A program made the position numbers and the translations under genes. From Pseudomonas putida (GTDB lineage Bacteria; Pseudomonadota; Gammaproteobacteria; Pseudomonadales; Pseudomonadaceae), in NCBI RefSeq assembly GCF_025905425.1, contig NZ_CP109603.1, forward strand, positions 3,612,501 to 3,676,500: a stretch of 64,000 nt of DNA, in the 5' to 3' direction. How positions within the stretch are numbered: position 1 is the stretch's first letter; each line of letters begins with the position of its first letter. Below the pieces are notes generated by a model. That model was not told the DNA's origin. It worked only from the letters and a program-made list of their open reading frames with translations, and ran no database searches. Positions 49,929-58,876 of this stretch are shown here, in pieces.

Positions 49929-50372
49929 TCAGTTCAGCGCTGGCTTGTCGCCATTGATCGGGATGCGCTTGGCCTTGGCTTCTTCAGGCACGATGCGCAG
50001 CAGGTCGATGCTGAGCAGGCCATTGGCCAGGCCCGCAGCCTTGACCTCGATATGGTCGGCCAGGCGGAACGACAGTTTGAAAGCGCGCTGGGCAATACCC
50101 TGGTGCAGATAGGTCACCTCAGCGGCGCCGCCGTCGCGCTTGCCACCGGAGACGGTCAGGACGCCTTTTTCGACCTGCAGGTCGAGGTCTTGCTCCTGGA
50201 AACCCGCTGCGGCAACCACGATGCGATAGTGGTCTTCGCCATGTTTTTCCACGTTGTAGGGCGGGTAGCTGCTACCGGCCTCGTTGCGTGCTGCGGATTC
50301 GAACAGGTCGTTGAAACGGTCGAAACCAACAGAATGACGGAACAGTGGAGCGAGGGAGAAAGCGGTAGTCAT
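49929..50372 (-). CDS. ibpA: Small heat-shock protein (IbpA/Hsp20)
   Basis: 147 aa. N-terminal SLAPLFRHSVGFDRFNDLFE as in IbpA, and an alpha-crystallin domain (YNVEKHGEDHYRIVVAAAGF … LTVSGG … HQGIAQRAFKLSFRLAD). Holds unfolding proteins for refolding. Two ATGs compete: AGGAG is 3 nt from 50378 and 9 nt from 50372, so 50372 is preferred. Preceded by a heat-shock promoter and an RNA leader. Confidence 0.93.
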   Translation of the reverse strand: MTTAFSLAPLFRHSVGFDRFNDLFESAARNEAGSSYPPYNVEKHGEDHYRIVVAAAGFQEQDLDLQVEKGVLTVSGGKRDGGAAEVTYLHQGIAQRAFKLSFRLADHIEVKAAGLANGLLSIDLLRIVPEEAKAKRIPINGDKPALN

Positions 50373-50435
50373 GGTCATAAACTCCTGAGATTCAGCAAGT
50401 AAGTCACTCCGCGACCCGACTTCGGCATCGCGTAC
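50373..50435 (-). promoter_or_regulatory. ROSE-like RNA thermometer leader of ibpA
   Basis: The transcript just before the start reads TTGCTGAATCTCAGGAG (50382-50398, minus strand), in which the TTGCT element can fold back on the AGGAG ribosome site with a short loop, as in ROSE-type thermometers. Confidence 0.6.
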
Positions 50436-50441
50436 TCAAAA

Positions 50442-50468
50442 GATATGGCCGGTGAAATGGCTTTCAAG
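50442..50468 (-). promoter_or_regulatory. Sigma-32 heat-shock promoter of ibpA
   Basis: -35 CTTGAAA (50462-50468) and -10 GGCCATAT (50443-50450) separated by 11 bp, close to the CTTGAAA / CCCCATNT consensus. Places the start point about 65 bp before the ibpA ATG. Confidence 0.75.
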
Positions 50469-50506
50469 AGGGACCACGAATTTTTTTTGAAGCCGCTTAA
50501 TGATCC

Positions 50507-50560
50507 CTGTGGGAGCGGCGGTGCGGCGGTCCGACTTGCCCGCGAAGAGGCCACCTCAGG
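50507..50560. repeat. Degenerate REP element
   Basis: CCCTGTGGGAGCGGCGG…CTTGCCCGCGAAGAGGCC, a REP half with an interrupted middle; no matching opposed copy. Confidence 0.55.
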
Positions 50561-51527
50561 CAACACAAACCTCGAACGCCTGTACCTCAACCCCCAGCAA
50601 GCGACTGATCCGCCCGCAATCATCCTCGCGACGCAGTTCGGCAAACAGCACCACCGCCTCCGGGTAGCTCCGGGTCAGCATCGCCAGCCACTGTTTCATC
50701 CGCCCTGGGGCATAGCGCGGCGACAGCTTGGCCTGTGCCTGGCGCCAGAACTCGCGCAGCAACGGCAGCAGATCGTCCCAGCTCATGGGCTGATACGCGC
50801 GGCCATCGCGGGCAGCGGCAATCTGCAGGCCCAGATCGGGCCGCGACACCAGCCCACGGCCCAACATGATGTGCTCGGCACCGCTGACCTCGCGGCAGCG
50901 CCGCCAGTCGTCCACGGTCCAGATCTCGCCATTGGCGAACACCGGGACCTTGACCACATCCTGCACCCGCGCCACCCACTCCCAATGCGCTGGCGGCTTG
51001 TACCCCTCGACCTTGGTCCGGGCGTGCACCACCAGATGCGCAGAACCCCCTTCGGCCAAGGCCGTGGCGCACTCCAGCGCACCATCGGGGCTGTCGAAGC
51101 CCAGGCGCATCTTCGCGGTCACCGGGATGTCCGCAGGCACCGCACGGCGCACTTCCCGGACGATGGCATGCAACAACTCCGGCTCTTTGAGCAGCACCGC
51201 GCCGCCGCGCGACTTGTTCACGGTCTTGGCCGGGCAACCAAAGTTCAGATCAATCACAGGGGCACCCAGCTCACAGGCCAGCGCTGCGTTTTCGGCCAGG
51301 CAGACCGGGTCGGAGCCCAGCAATTGCACACGCATCGGTACGCCCGCCGCGGTTCGCGCCCCTTGGCGCAACTCAGGCGCCAGCTTGTCGAACGAGGAAG
51401 GCGGCAGCAGCCGGTCGCACACGCGGATGAACTCGGTGACGCACCAATCGATGCCACCCACTCGGGTCAGGACGTCGCGCAGGATGTTGTCGACCAGCCC
51501 CTCCATGGGGGCCAGGGCAATTTGCAT
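50556..51527 (-). CDS. dusC: tRNA-dihydrouridine(16) synthase
   Basis: 323 aa FMN-barrel enzyme. Catalytic C98 lies in [33 protein letters not shown] at the start and [13 protein letters not shown] are Dus landmarks. The NKSRGG sequence and short length point to the DusC branch. Reduces U16 in the D-loop of tRNAs. Confidence 0.92.
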   Translation of the reverse strand: MQIALAPMEGLVDNILRDVLTRVGGIDWCVTEFIRVCDRLLPPSSFDKLAPELRQGARTAAGVPMRVQLLGSDPVCLAENAALACELGAPVIDLNFGCPAKTVNKSRGGAVLLKEPELLHAIVREVRRAVPADIPVTAKMRLGFDSPDGALECATALAEGGSAHLVVHARTKVEGYKPPAHWEWVARVQDVVKVPVFANGEIWTVDDWRRCREVSGAEHIMLGRGLVSRPDLGLQIAAARDGRAYQPMSWDDLLPLLREFWRQAQAKLSPRYAPGRMKQWLAMLTRSYPEAVVLFAELRREDDCGRISRLLGVEVQAFEVCVA

Positions 51528-51578
51528 GTGTGGGTCTCGGCGGGAAAAGGCGGCAGTCTAACAAAAAACCACACCCAT

Positions 51579-52013
51579 TCAGGCACCGATCAGCGCTTGG
51601 CCGTACCCCTCGATGAACTCCGCAGGCATGCGCTTGGGCTTGCCGCTGGACAATTCGATACAGGCGAAGGTGGTCTGCGCGCGCAGCAGCGTCACGCCAT
51701 CGCGCGGACGCTTGAGCTGGAAGCGGCGGGTCATGCGCAGGCGTTGATCCCAGTCGATGATCCAGGTCGCCAGTTGCAGCTCGTCATCTTCATAGCCTGC
51801 GGCCAGGTAGTCGATTTCGTGGCGCACCACGGCCATGGCCCGGTCCAGGCGCCGGTATTCGGCGAGGTCCAGGCCCAAGCGCTGAGAATGGCGCCAGGCG
51901 CAGCGTTCGAGCCACGTGACGTAGGTGGCGTTGTTGGCATGGCCGAGGCCGTCGATGTCCTCGCTGCCGACGCGCAGGTCGATGACGAAGGGTGTTGCCA
52001 GGTCCCAGCTCAT
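51579..52013 (-). CDS. Acyl-CoA thioesterase (hot-dog fold)
   Basis: 144 aa 4HBT-type thioesterase. MSWDLATPFVIDLRVGSEDI is followed by DGLGHANNATYVTWLERCAW, the YbgC-like D-x-x-G-H-x-N-N-x-x-Y motif. ATG at 52013 has AGGAG six nt upstream. Hydrolyses acyl-CoA; chain preference unknown. Confidence 0.88.
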   Translation of the reverse strand: MSWDLATPFVIDLRVGSEDIDGLGHANNATYVTWLERCAWRHSQRLGLDLAEYRRLDRAMAVVRHEIDYLAAGYEDDELQLATWIIDWDQRLRMTRRFQLKRPRDGVTLLRAQTTFACIELSSGKPKRMPAEFIEGYGQALIGA

Positions 52014-52039
52014 GCACGCTCCTGTAAACATTGGGCATT

Positions 52040-52139
52040 ATTCAAGATTGCTGGGGGCGCTTTGCGCCCCTTTCGCGACGCGAGGCCGCTCCTACAGAGA
52101 CCGCACAAGGCTGTAGGTTCTAGCGAGTGTAACGGATGC
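52040..52139. repeat. Spacer with REP-like sequences
   Basis: Small hairpin GGGGCGC/GCGCCCC (about 52052-52070) followed by TTTCGCGACGCGAGGCCGCT with CCTACAG, the P. putida short repeat type also seen near 31360. No gene. Confidence 0.6.
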
Positions 52140-52973
52140 TCAGGCGCTTTGCCGGGCCGGCGCACTGGCGCGGCTCAACAGTTCGAGCACCGCCTCGCTC
52201 AGGCGCGGATCGGCCAGCACCCGCTGGTGCCCGCCCTCCTCCAGCAGCATCAAACGGCTATCGAACCAGGCCTTGTGGATAATATGGGCTTCGTCGGCAG
52301 CCACCAGGCCATCGTCAGCAGCATGCACCACCAAGCCTGGCAGCTCCAGTTGGTACCCACTGACATCCAGGCGCGTGATCTGCATGCCGACATCCCGCTC
52401 TACCTGGCGAATGAACGCTGCCCGCGCCCGCGCCGGCAGGCCCAGGTGATGGGCAAAGCCGCGCAACACGCCGAGCAAGCGGGCAGGTGCGGCGATGCTC
52501 ACCGCCGCCTCGGCGCGCAAGCCCATCTGCAACGCCAGCAACACACTCGCCCCACCCATGGAATGGCCTATCACCGCACGCAACGGCGGCAGTTCGGCAG
52601 CCGCTTCCAGCAGTGCCCGGGCGAACAGCACCACATGCGCCTGATGCCCTGGCGAGCGGCCATGCCCCGGCCCCTCCAGCGACACCACCGTATGCCCTGC
52701 CTGCACCAGCGTCTCGATCAACGCGGCAAACTGGGTGGGGCGCCCTTCCCAACCGTGCATCAGCAATACCGTCGGCCCCTTGCCCCAGCGCAATGCCGAA
52801 AGCCCAAAACGCAGGGTGATGCGCTCGGCCTTGGCCAGCAGCGGCAACTCCCACGCTTTGGGGGGCAGTGTGCGCGGGGTCATGAAGGCGCGGCGCATCT
52901 TGCCCGCCACATGCTCAGGGGCCAGGTGGCCCAGGGTGCCATTGACGCCACGAATCCAGCTCAGGGTAGTCAT
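52140..52973 (-). CDS. Alpha/beta hydrolase
   Basis: 277 aa. Nucleophile S138 in GHSMGGAS, acid D221 in HAADDGLV, base H249 in EGGHQR and the oxyanion region LMHGWEGRP. Substrate unknown. 23 bp after the tetR gene on the same strand, so the repressor very probably controls it. Confidence 0.88.
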   Translation of the reverse strand: MTTLSWIRGVNGTLGHLAPEHVAGKMRRAFMTPRTLPPKAWELPLLAKAERITLRFGLSALRWGKGPTVLLMHGWEGRPTQFAALIETLVQAGHTVVSLEGPGHGRSPGHQAHVVLFARALLEAAAELPPLRAVIGHSMGGASVLLALQMGLRAEAAVSIAAPARLLGVLRGFAHHLGLPARARAAFIRQVERDVGMQITRLDVSGYQLELPGLVVHAADDGLVAADEAHIIHKAWFDSRLMLLEEGGHQRVLADPRLSEAVLELLSRASAPARQSA

Positions 52974-52996
52974 CGCCTTGCTCCAGGGGTGGGGAC

Positions 52997-53536
52997 TCAG
53001 ATAACCGCCGACTTGGCGGCACGCAACACACGGTCGGATAGCTCACCGGTACCCAAGGCACGCGCCAAGGCCAGGCCGCCAACCATCAGCGCAAGGTCGG
53101 CCAGGGCCTTGTCGATGTCTTCGGGGCGATCGACCATTTTCGCGGTCATCAGCTCGATGTGCTCGGCTAACACTTCGCGGAACACCTCAGGCAGGCGCTG
53201 CATTTCGCCAAGGGCGTTGGGCAGCGGGCAGGCATGCACTTCAGCGTCGCGGTGCTTACGCGAAAGATAGAACGCCGAAACCAAGGCTCGGCGCGCCTCG
53301 CCATCCAGGCTGGGGTCTACCTGGGCCAGCAAGGCCCGCCGCTCGCCCAGCAACTGGCGGAACGCCTCCAGCATGAGTTCGTCCTTGCTCTCGAAGTGGG
53401 CATAGAACCCCCCCACGGTCAGCCCCGCCGCCCCCATGACCTGGCTGACGCTCGGCTCAGCCGGCCCCTGCTGGATCAAGGCATTGCGCGCAGCCTCAAG
53501 AATCCGTTCGCGGGTTTTGCTCTTTTTGTCGTTCAT
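52997..53536 (-). CDS. TetR-family repressor
   Basis: 179 aa from MNDKKSKTRERILEAARNAL. HTH is VSQVMGAAGLTVGGFYAHFE. The upstream open frame contains the operator palindrome, so the start at 53536 is firm. Likely represses itself and the hydrolase through that palindrome. Ligand unknown. Confidence 0.9.
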   Translation of the reverse strand: MNDKKSKTRERILEAARNALIQQGPAEPSVSQVMGAAGLTVGGFYAHFESKDELMLEAFRQLLGERRALLAQVDPSLDGEARRALVSAFYLSRKHRDAEVHACPLPNALGEMQRLPEVFREVLAEHIELMTAKMVDRPEDIDKALADLALMVGGLALARALGTGELSDRVLRAAKSAVI

Positions 53537-53546
53537 GGCCACCTCG

Positions 53547-53580
53547 AATATGATGCTTGTAATATTATAAGCATCATATT
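53547..53580. promoter_or_regulatory. 34-bp operator palindrome before tetR
   Basis: 12-bp perfect arms AATATGATGCTT (53547-53558) and AAGCATCATATT (53569-53580); the 10-bp centre GTAATATTAT is itself nearly symmetric, leaving one mismatched pair in 34 bp. It starts 11 bp before the tetR ATG. Confidence 0.85.
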
Positions 53581-53635
53581 TTTTGGCAAGCGAAATTCGC
53601 GACCACCTGTCGGCGCCGAAAAATGAGAAAGGGAG

Positions 53636-53674
53636 AAAAACAAAAGGCCCATTCAATAAGCGAATGAGCCTTTA
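53636..53674 (-). terminator. Terminator of the Ala-Glu tRNA operon
   Basis: On the minus strand AAAGGCTCATTC pairs with GAATGGGCCTTT (one G·U) and is followed by TGTTTTT. A near copy lies 258 bp away. Confidence 0.8.
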
Positions 53675-53699
53675 AAGTCCCGCAAAACGCGGGTAAACA

Positions 53700-53775
53700 T
53701 GGCGTCCCCTAGGGGACTCGAACCCCTGTTACCGCCGTGAAAGGGCGGTGTCCTAGGCCACTAGACGAAGGGGAC
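53700..53775 (-). tRNA. tRNA-Glu (TTC), copy 1
   Basis: 76 nt, acceptor GTCCCCT/AGGGGAC, anticodon TTC in CCTTTCACG, encoded CCA. Distal to the internal terminator. Confidence 0.97.
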
Positions 53776-53817
53776 GTAACCTTCGTGCCGGTTTATTTTC
53801 ACAAACCGCGGCAAAAT

Positions 53818-53893
53818 TGGTGGAGCTAAGCGGGATCGAACCGCTGACCTCCTGCATGCCATGCAGGCGCTCTCCCAGCTGAGCTATAGCCCC
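53818..53893 (-). tRNA. tRNA-Ala (GGC), copy 1
   Basis: 76 nt, acceptor GGGGCTA/TAGCTCC (one G·U), anticodon GGC in CATGGCATG, encoded CCA. Confidence 0.97.
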
Positions 53894-53894
53894 G

Positions 53895-53931
53895 AAAACA
53901 AAAGGCTCATCCAATATACGAATGAGCCTCT
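53895..53931 (-). terminator. Internal terminator copy in the Ala-Glu cluster
   Basis: On the minus strand AGGCTCATTC pairs with GGATGAGCCT, followed by TTTGTTTT. Lies between Glu copy 2 and Ala copy 1. Confidence 0.75.
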
Positions 53932-53958
53932 TTAAGCCCCGCAAAACGCGGGTAAAAG

Positions 53959-54034
53959 TGGCGTCCCCTAGGGGACTCGAACCCCTGTTACCGCCGTGAA
54001 AGGGCGGTGTCCTAGGCCACTAGACGAAGGGGAC
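53959..54034 (-). tRNA. tRNA-Glu (TTC), copy 2
   Basis: Identical to copy 1, 259 bp away. Confidence 0.97.
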
Positions 54035-54076
54035 GTAACCTTCGTGCCGGTCCGTTTTCACGTACCGCGGCAAAAT

Positions 54077-54152
54077 TGGTGGAGCTAAGCGGGATCGAAC
54101 CGCTGACCTCCTGCATGCCATGCAGGCGCTCTCCCAGCTGAGCTATAGCCCC
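54077..54152 (-). tRNA. tRNA-Ala (GGC), copy 2
   Basis: Identical to copy 1, 259 bp away. Confidence 0.97.
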
Positions 54153-54205
54153 AGATTTTTAGCCTCGCGGCCCAGCGACATCGTGAAACATCGCTTGTGT
54201 AAAAC

Positions 54206-54281
54206 TGGCGTCCCCTAGGGGACTCGAACCCCTGTTACCGCCGTGAAAGGGCGGTGTCCTAGGCCACTAGACGAAGGGGAC
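54206..54281 (-). tRNA. tRNA-Glu (TTC), copy 3
   Basis: Identical tRNA body; the spacer to Ala copy 3 differs from the other two. Confidence 0.97.
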
Positions 54282-54353
54282 GAACCTTCTTACCTTCAAG
54301 ACCCGGTTGCTGGACCCGGTCTTGCTTACCAGCCTTGGCTGTTAAGCGGAATT

Positions 54354-54429
54354 TGGTGGAGCTAAGCGGGATCGAACCGCTGACCTCCTGCATGCCATGC
54401 AGGCGCTCTCCCAGCTGAGCTATAGCCCC
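54354..54429 (-). tRNA. tRNA-Ala (GGC), copy 3
   Basis: First gene of the operon, about 75 bp after the promoter -10. Confidence 0.97.
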
Positions 54430-54503
54430 ACAATGTCGCTCCGAGCAGAATCGCTGGCTGGGTGCCTGGCGTTTCATTTCGCTCATCGCTGTGGACGGGG
54501 CGC

Positions 54504-54532
54504 ATATTAAGATCGGATTGCACGGCTGTCAA
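54504..54532 (-). promoter_or_regulatory. Sigma-70 promoter of the Ala-Glu tRNA operon
   Basis: Perfect -35 TTGACA (54527-54532), 17-bp spacer, -10 TAATAT (54504-54509), discriminator GCGCCCC typical of stringent control. Confidence 0.85.
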
Positions 54533-54642
54533 ACGAATTTTTGAAAATATTCAAAAGTTTTTTCACAGATAACAATCACTTACCACCCTACCCCTTGCAG
54601 GAGCAGCATAAGACTGCCCCTACACCGCTATGGGTTGCTGTG

Positions 54643-56124
54643 TCAGGCGATGTTCGCCAGCAGCTTTTCCCACTCTTTGTTTTCTTTCTTCGACACACCA
54701 CCCAGCAGGTCCAGGGCCTGGCGCAAGCGGTAGCGGGTCAGGTCCGGGCCGAGGATTTCCATGGCATCGAGCACCGATACCGAGCTCGCCTGGCCAGTAA
54801 TGGCGGCGAACATCAGCGGCATGGCGTCACGCAGCTTCAGCTCCAGCGATTCGACCACCGCCTGGATGCAACCGGTGATGCGGTCCTTCTCCCACTGACG
54901 CAGGCTTTCGAGCTTCCACAGGATCAGCTGAATGACCTGGCGCACTTGGTCGCCAGACAGCTTCTTGCTCTCGAACAGCTTGGCATCGAGCTTCAGCGCG
55001 CCTTCGAAGAAGAAGCCACCCAGAGGTGCAACCTGGCTGAAGGTTTCGACCCGGCCCTGAACGTGCGGGGCGATCTTCATCATGTAGTCGCTGTTGAACG
55101 CCCATTTCTGCAGGCGAGCGGCGAATTCTTCGACCGGCAGCTCACGCAGCCACTGGCCATTGAGCCAGGACAGTTTCTCGATGTCGAAAATCGGCCCACC
55201 CAGGGAGATGCGCGACAGGTCGAAGTGCTCGACCATTTCGGCCAGGGAGAACTTCTCGCGCTCGTCCGGCATCGACCAGCCCATGCGGCCGAGGTAGTTG
55301 AGCATCGCCTCGGGCATGAAACCCATGCGCTCATAGAACGTCACCGAGGTCGGGTTCTTGCGCTTGGACAACTTGGACTTGTCGGGGTTACGCAGCAGCG
55401 GCATGTAGCACAGCTTGGGCTGCTCCCAGCCGAAGTACTCGTACAGCTTGATCAGCTTGGGCGCCGACGGCAGCCACTCTTCGCCACGCAGGACGTGGGT
55501 GATACCCATCAGATGGTCATCGACCACGTTGGCCAGGAAGTAGGTCGGCAGGCCGTCGTTCTTCATCAGCACCTGCATGTCCATGCGGTCCCACGGGATC
55601 TCGACATCGCCGCGCAGCATGTCCGGCACTACGCAGATGCCTTCGCTCGGCACTTTCATGCGGATCACGTGGGGCTCGCCGGCGTCCAGGCGGCGCTGCA
55701 CTTCTTCGGCGCTCAGCAACAGCGCACGGCCGTCGTAGCGCGGGGTCTCGCCACGGGCCATCTGCTCGGCGCGCATTTGCTCCAGCTCTTCGGCGGTGCA
55801 GAAGCAGTAGAACGCATGGCCGGCATCCACCAGCTGCTTGGCGTACTTGGCGTAGATCTCGCCACGCTCGCTCTGCCGGTAAGGGCCGTGCGGGCCGCCG
55901 ACGTCCGGGCCTTCGTTCCATTCGATGCCAAGCCAGCGCAGGGCGTCGAAGATCTGCTGTTCCGACTCGCGGGTCGAGCGCAGCTGGTCGGTATCTTCGA
56001 TGCGCAGGATGAACTCACCGCCGTGCTGCTTGGCAAAGCAGTAGTTGAACAGGGCGATGTAGGCGGTGCCAACATGGGGGTCGCCCGTGGGCGATGGCGC
56101 GATACGCGTGCGTACGGTGGTCAT
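54643..56124 (-). CDS. gltX: Glutamyl-tRNA synthetase
   Basis: 493 aa from [20 protein letters not shown]. The PHVG version of the HIGH motif is at 16-19 and the KMSKS-equivalent reads KLSKRK. It is transcribed toward three tRNA-Glu genes, its own substrates, which begin about 200 bp downstream under their own promoter. The 28 extra upstream codons are not family-like. Confidence 0.97.
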   Translation of the reverse strand: MTTVRTRIAPSPTGDPHVGTAYIALFNYCFAKQHGGEFILRIEDTDQLRSTRESEQQIFDALRWLGIEWNEGPDVGGPHGPYRQSERGEIYAKYAKQLVDAGHAFYCFCTAEELEQMRAEQMARGETPRYDGRALLLSAEEVQRRLDAGEPHVIRMKVPSEGICVVPDMLRGDVEIPWDRMDMQVLMKNDGLPTYFLANVVDDHLMGITHVLRGEEWLPSAPKLIKLYEYFGWEQPKLCYMPLLRNPDKSKLSKRKNPTSVTFYERMGFMPEAMLNYLGRMGWSMPDEREKFSLAEMVEHFDLSRISLGGPIFDIEKLSWLNGQWLRELPVEEFAARLQKWAFNSDYMMKIAPHVQGRVETFSQVAPLGGFFFEGALKLDAKLFESKKLSGDQVRQVIQLILWKLESLRQWEKDRITGCIQAVVESLELKLRDAMPLMFAAITGQASSVSVLDAMEILGPDLTRYRLRQALDLLGGVSKKENKEWEKLLANIA

Positions 56125-56267
56125 GGAAGGTCTCGAACGAAAGATGAAACAAAGGCGGGATGTTAGCAGGGAGCAGGCACCCGGCTCCAGCAATGGCGCG
56201 AACGACACTTGTCGAACTGCCGTCGGTCACTGTTAAATTTGCTTACACTTCTGGAACCATAGTCCTC

Positions 56268-57323
56268 ATGCCTGCTCAACTCAAACGCCGCCTGCTGATC
56301 TTCTTTGTCGTGGTCGCGGCCATCGCCCTCGCCTTCCTGGCCCACTGGTATTTCAAAGGGCGCTTTTACGAAAGCACCGACAACGCCTACGTTCAAGGCG
56401 AAATCACCCGCATTTCGAGCCAACTTGGCGCCCGCATCGATGATGTACGGGTCCAGGACAACCAGCACGTCGTCAAAGGCGAACTGCTGGTGCGCCTGGA
56501 AGCCGCCGACTTCCAACTTGCCGTCGAACGCGCCCGAGCAACCCTGGCCACCCGTGAAGCCGAACACGTGCAGGCCGAAAGCCGCCTGACGCAACAGGGC
56601 AGCCTGATCGCAGCGGGCCAGGCCCAGGTCGCTGCCAACCAAGCCACGCTCAACCGCTCACGCCTGGACTTGAACCGCGCAGAGGCCCTGCGCAAGCCTG
56701 GCTTCGTGTCCGAGGAGCGGGTGACTACCCTTTCGGCGGAAAGCCACGTAGCCAGCTCCCAGGTCGACAAGGCCCGTGCCGACCTGCAAAGCCAGCGCCA
56801 GCAGGTCAATGCGCTTGCCGCCGAGCTCAAGCGCCTCGATGCGCAGATCGCCAATGCCCGTGCGGACCTTGCCCAGGCCGAACTGAACCTGACCCGCTGC
56901 GAGATCCGCGCGCCGATCAGCGGCACCATCGGCCAGCGCAATGCGCGCAATGGCCAAGTGGTGCAGGCCGGCGCCTACCTGCTGTCGATCGTGCCCGACG
57001 AAGACATCTGGGTGCAGGCCAACTTCAAAGAAACCCAGATTGGCCGCATGCAACCCGGTCAGCGCGCCGAGCTGCTGTTCGACAGCTACCCGGACACCCC
57101 CATCGAAGGCAGGGTCAACAGCTTGTTCGCAGCCTCCGGCGCCCAGTTCAGCCTGCTGCCACCGGACAACGCCACGGGCAACTTCACCAAGGTGGTGCAG
57201 CGCATCCCAGTGAAGCTGACCTTCAGCGCCGACAACCCGTTGCGTGGCCGCATACGCCCCGGCATGTCGGTCACCGCCACCGTCGATATCCGCGCCGAAG
57301 ATGATGGCCGCAATGGCCGGTGA
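56268..57323 (+). CDS. HlyD/EmrA-type efflux adaptor
   Basis: 351 aa membrane-fusion protein: TM (LLIFFVVVAAIALAFLAHWY), then TDNAYVQGEITRISSQLGAR (biotinyl-lipoyl half), a coiled coil (95-195) and RAPISGTIGQRNARNGQVVQ (second half). It links the MFS pump to an outer-membrane channel not encoded here. ATG at 56268; its end overlaps the pump gene. Confidence 0.92.
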   Translation: MPAQLKRRLLIFFVVVAAIALAFLAHWYFKGRFYESTDNAYVQGEITRISSQLGARIDDVRVQDNQHVVKGELLVRLEAADFQLAVERARATLATREAEHVQAESRLTQQGSLIAAGQAQVAANQATLNRSRLDLNRAEALRKPGFVSEERVTTLSAESHVASSQVDKARADLQSQRQQVNALAAELKRLDAQIANARADLAQAELNLTRCEIRAPISGTIGQRNARNGQVVQAGAYLLSIVPDEDIWVQANFKETQIGRMQPGQRAELLFDSYPDTPIEGRVNSLFAASGAQFSLLPPDNATGNFTKVVQRIPVKLTFSADNPLRGRIRPGMSVTATVDIRAEDDGRNGR

Positions 57324-58863
57324 TCAACTGCTCAGGCCCATCGCCGAGCCGAGCCGTCGCGACTGGATTGCGGTGATGAGCGTGATGCTCGGCGCCTTCA
57401 TGGCCGTGCTGGACATCCAGATCACCAACTCCTCGCTCAAGGACATCCAGGGCGCGCTTTCCGCGACCCTGGAAGAAGGCTCGTGGATCTCCACGTCCTA
57501 TCTGGTTGCGGAAATCATCATGATCCCGCTGACCGCCTGGCTGGTGCAGCTGCTGTCGGCTCGACGCCTGGCCGTGTGGGTTTCGGCCGGTTTCCTGCTG
57601 TCGTCGCTGCTTTGCTCGATGGCCTGGAACCTGGAGAGCATGATCATGTTCCGCGCCTTGCAGGGCTTTACCGGCGGCGCCCTTATCCCTCTGGCCTTCA
57701 CCCTGACCTTGATCAAACTGCCCGAACACCACCGCGCCAAGGGCATGGCCATGTTCGCCATGACCGCCACCTTCGCGCCTTCGATCGGCCCCACCTTGGG
57801 TGGCTGGCTGACCGAGAACTGGGGCTGGGAATACATCTTCTACATCAACATCCCGCCAGGCTTGGTGATGATTGCGGGCCTGCTGTACGGGCTGGAAAAA
57901 AAGCAAGCGCACTGGGAACTGCTGAAGAGCACCGACTATGCTGGCATCGTCACGCTCGGCCTGGGCCTGGGCTGCCTGCAGGTCTTTCTCGAAGAGGGCC
58001 ATCGCAAGGATTGGCTGGAATCGAACCTGATCGTCAGCCTGGGCACGGTCGCCCTGATCAGCTTGATCACCTTCGTCATCCTGCAGTTTTCCAAGCCGCA
58101 CCCTTTGATCAACCTGCGCATCCTGGGCAATCGCAACTTCGGGCTGTCGAGCATCGCCAGCCTGGGCATGGGGGTCGGGTTGTACGGTTCGATCTACTTG
58201 TTGCCGCTGTACCTGGCGCAGATCCAGGGCTACAACGCCTTGCAGATCGGCGAAGTGATCATGTGGATGGGCGTGCCGCAGCTGTTTCTGATTCCTTTGG
58301 TGCCACAACTGATGAAGGTAGTCTCGCCGAAGATACTGTGCGCCGTCGGTTTCTGCCTGTTCGGTGCCGCCAGCTTTGGATCGGGGGTGCTTAACCCGGA
58401 CTTTGCGGGGCCGCAGTTCAACCACATCCAGATCATTCGGGCGCTGGGGCAACCGATGATCATGGTGACCATTTCACTGATCGCCACCGCCTACATTCAG
58501 CAGCAGGATGCCGGGTCGGCGTCAAGCCTGTTCAACATCCTGCGCAACCTGGGGGGTGCAATCGGCATTGCCTTGCTTGCCACCTTGCTGGACGCCCGCA
58601 CCAAGGTGTACTTCGACTACCTGCGCGAATCAGTGGTACCCAGCAATCCACAAGTGGCAGAGCGCCTGGCGCAGTTGGCGGAGCGACTGGGCAGCGAGGC
58701 TGCGGCGCTTGGCAAGCTAAGCGAGATTACCCATCAACAGGCGCAGATCATGGCGTACAACGATGCCTTCCATTTTGTCGGGATTGGGTTGGCGGTGAGC
58801 ATGGTGGCGGTGCTGTTGACGCGCAAGCTGCCAGAGGGGTTGAAGGCTGGAGAGGCTCATTGA
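57304..58863 (+). CDS. DHA2-family (EmrB-like) MFS efflux pump
   Basis: About 519 aa, 14 TM drug:H+ antiporter. LGAFMAVLDIQITNSSLKDI carries the D-x-Q/N motif of helix 1; the helix-5 region reads FAPSIGPTLGGWLTENWGWE (antiporter motif C type). Overlaps the adaptor gene, so the two are translated together. Several in-frame ATGs (57301, 57304, 57313) exist; none has a strong ribosome site. Substrates unknown. Confidence 0.92.
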   Translation: MAAMAGDQLLRPIAEPSRRDWIAVMSVMLGAFMAVLDIQITNSSLKDIQGALSATLEEGSWISTSYLVAEIIMIPLTAWLVQLLSARRLAVWVSAGFLLSSLLCSMAWNLESMIMFRALQGFTGGALIPLAFTLTLIKLPEHHRAKGMAMFAMTATFAPSIGPTLGGWLTENWGWEYIFYINIPPGLVMIAGLLYGLEKKQAHWELLKSTDYAGIVTLGLGLGCLQVFLEEGHRKDWLESNLIVSLGTVALISLITFVILQFSKPHPLINLRILGNRNFGLSSIASLGMGVGLYGSIYLLPLYLAQIQGYNALQIGEVIMWMGVPQLFLIPLVPQLMKVVSPKILCAVGFCLFGAASFGSGVLNPDFAGPQFNHIQIIRALGQPMIMVTISLIATAYIQQQDAGSASSLFNILRNLGGAIGIALLATLLDARTKVYFDYLRESVVPSNPQVAERLAQLAERLGSEAAALGKLSEITHQQAQIMAYNDAFHFVGIGLAVSMVAVLLTRKLPEGLKAGEAH

Positions 58864-58876
58864 GCTGATTGTTTGT

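Noticed and set aside
56268..58863. Three-gene EmrAB-TolC type tripartite pump
   Set aside because: Only the adaptor and the MFS pump are here; no outer-membrane channel gene is adjacent.
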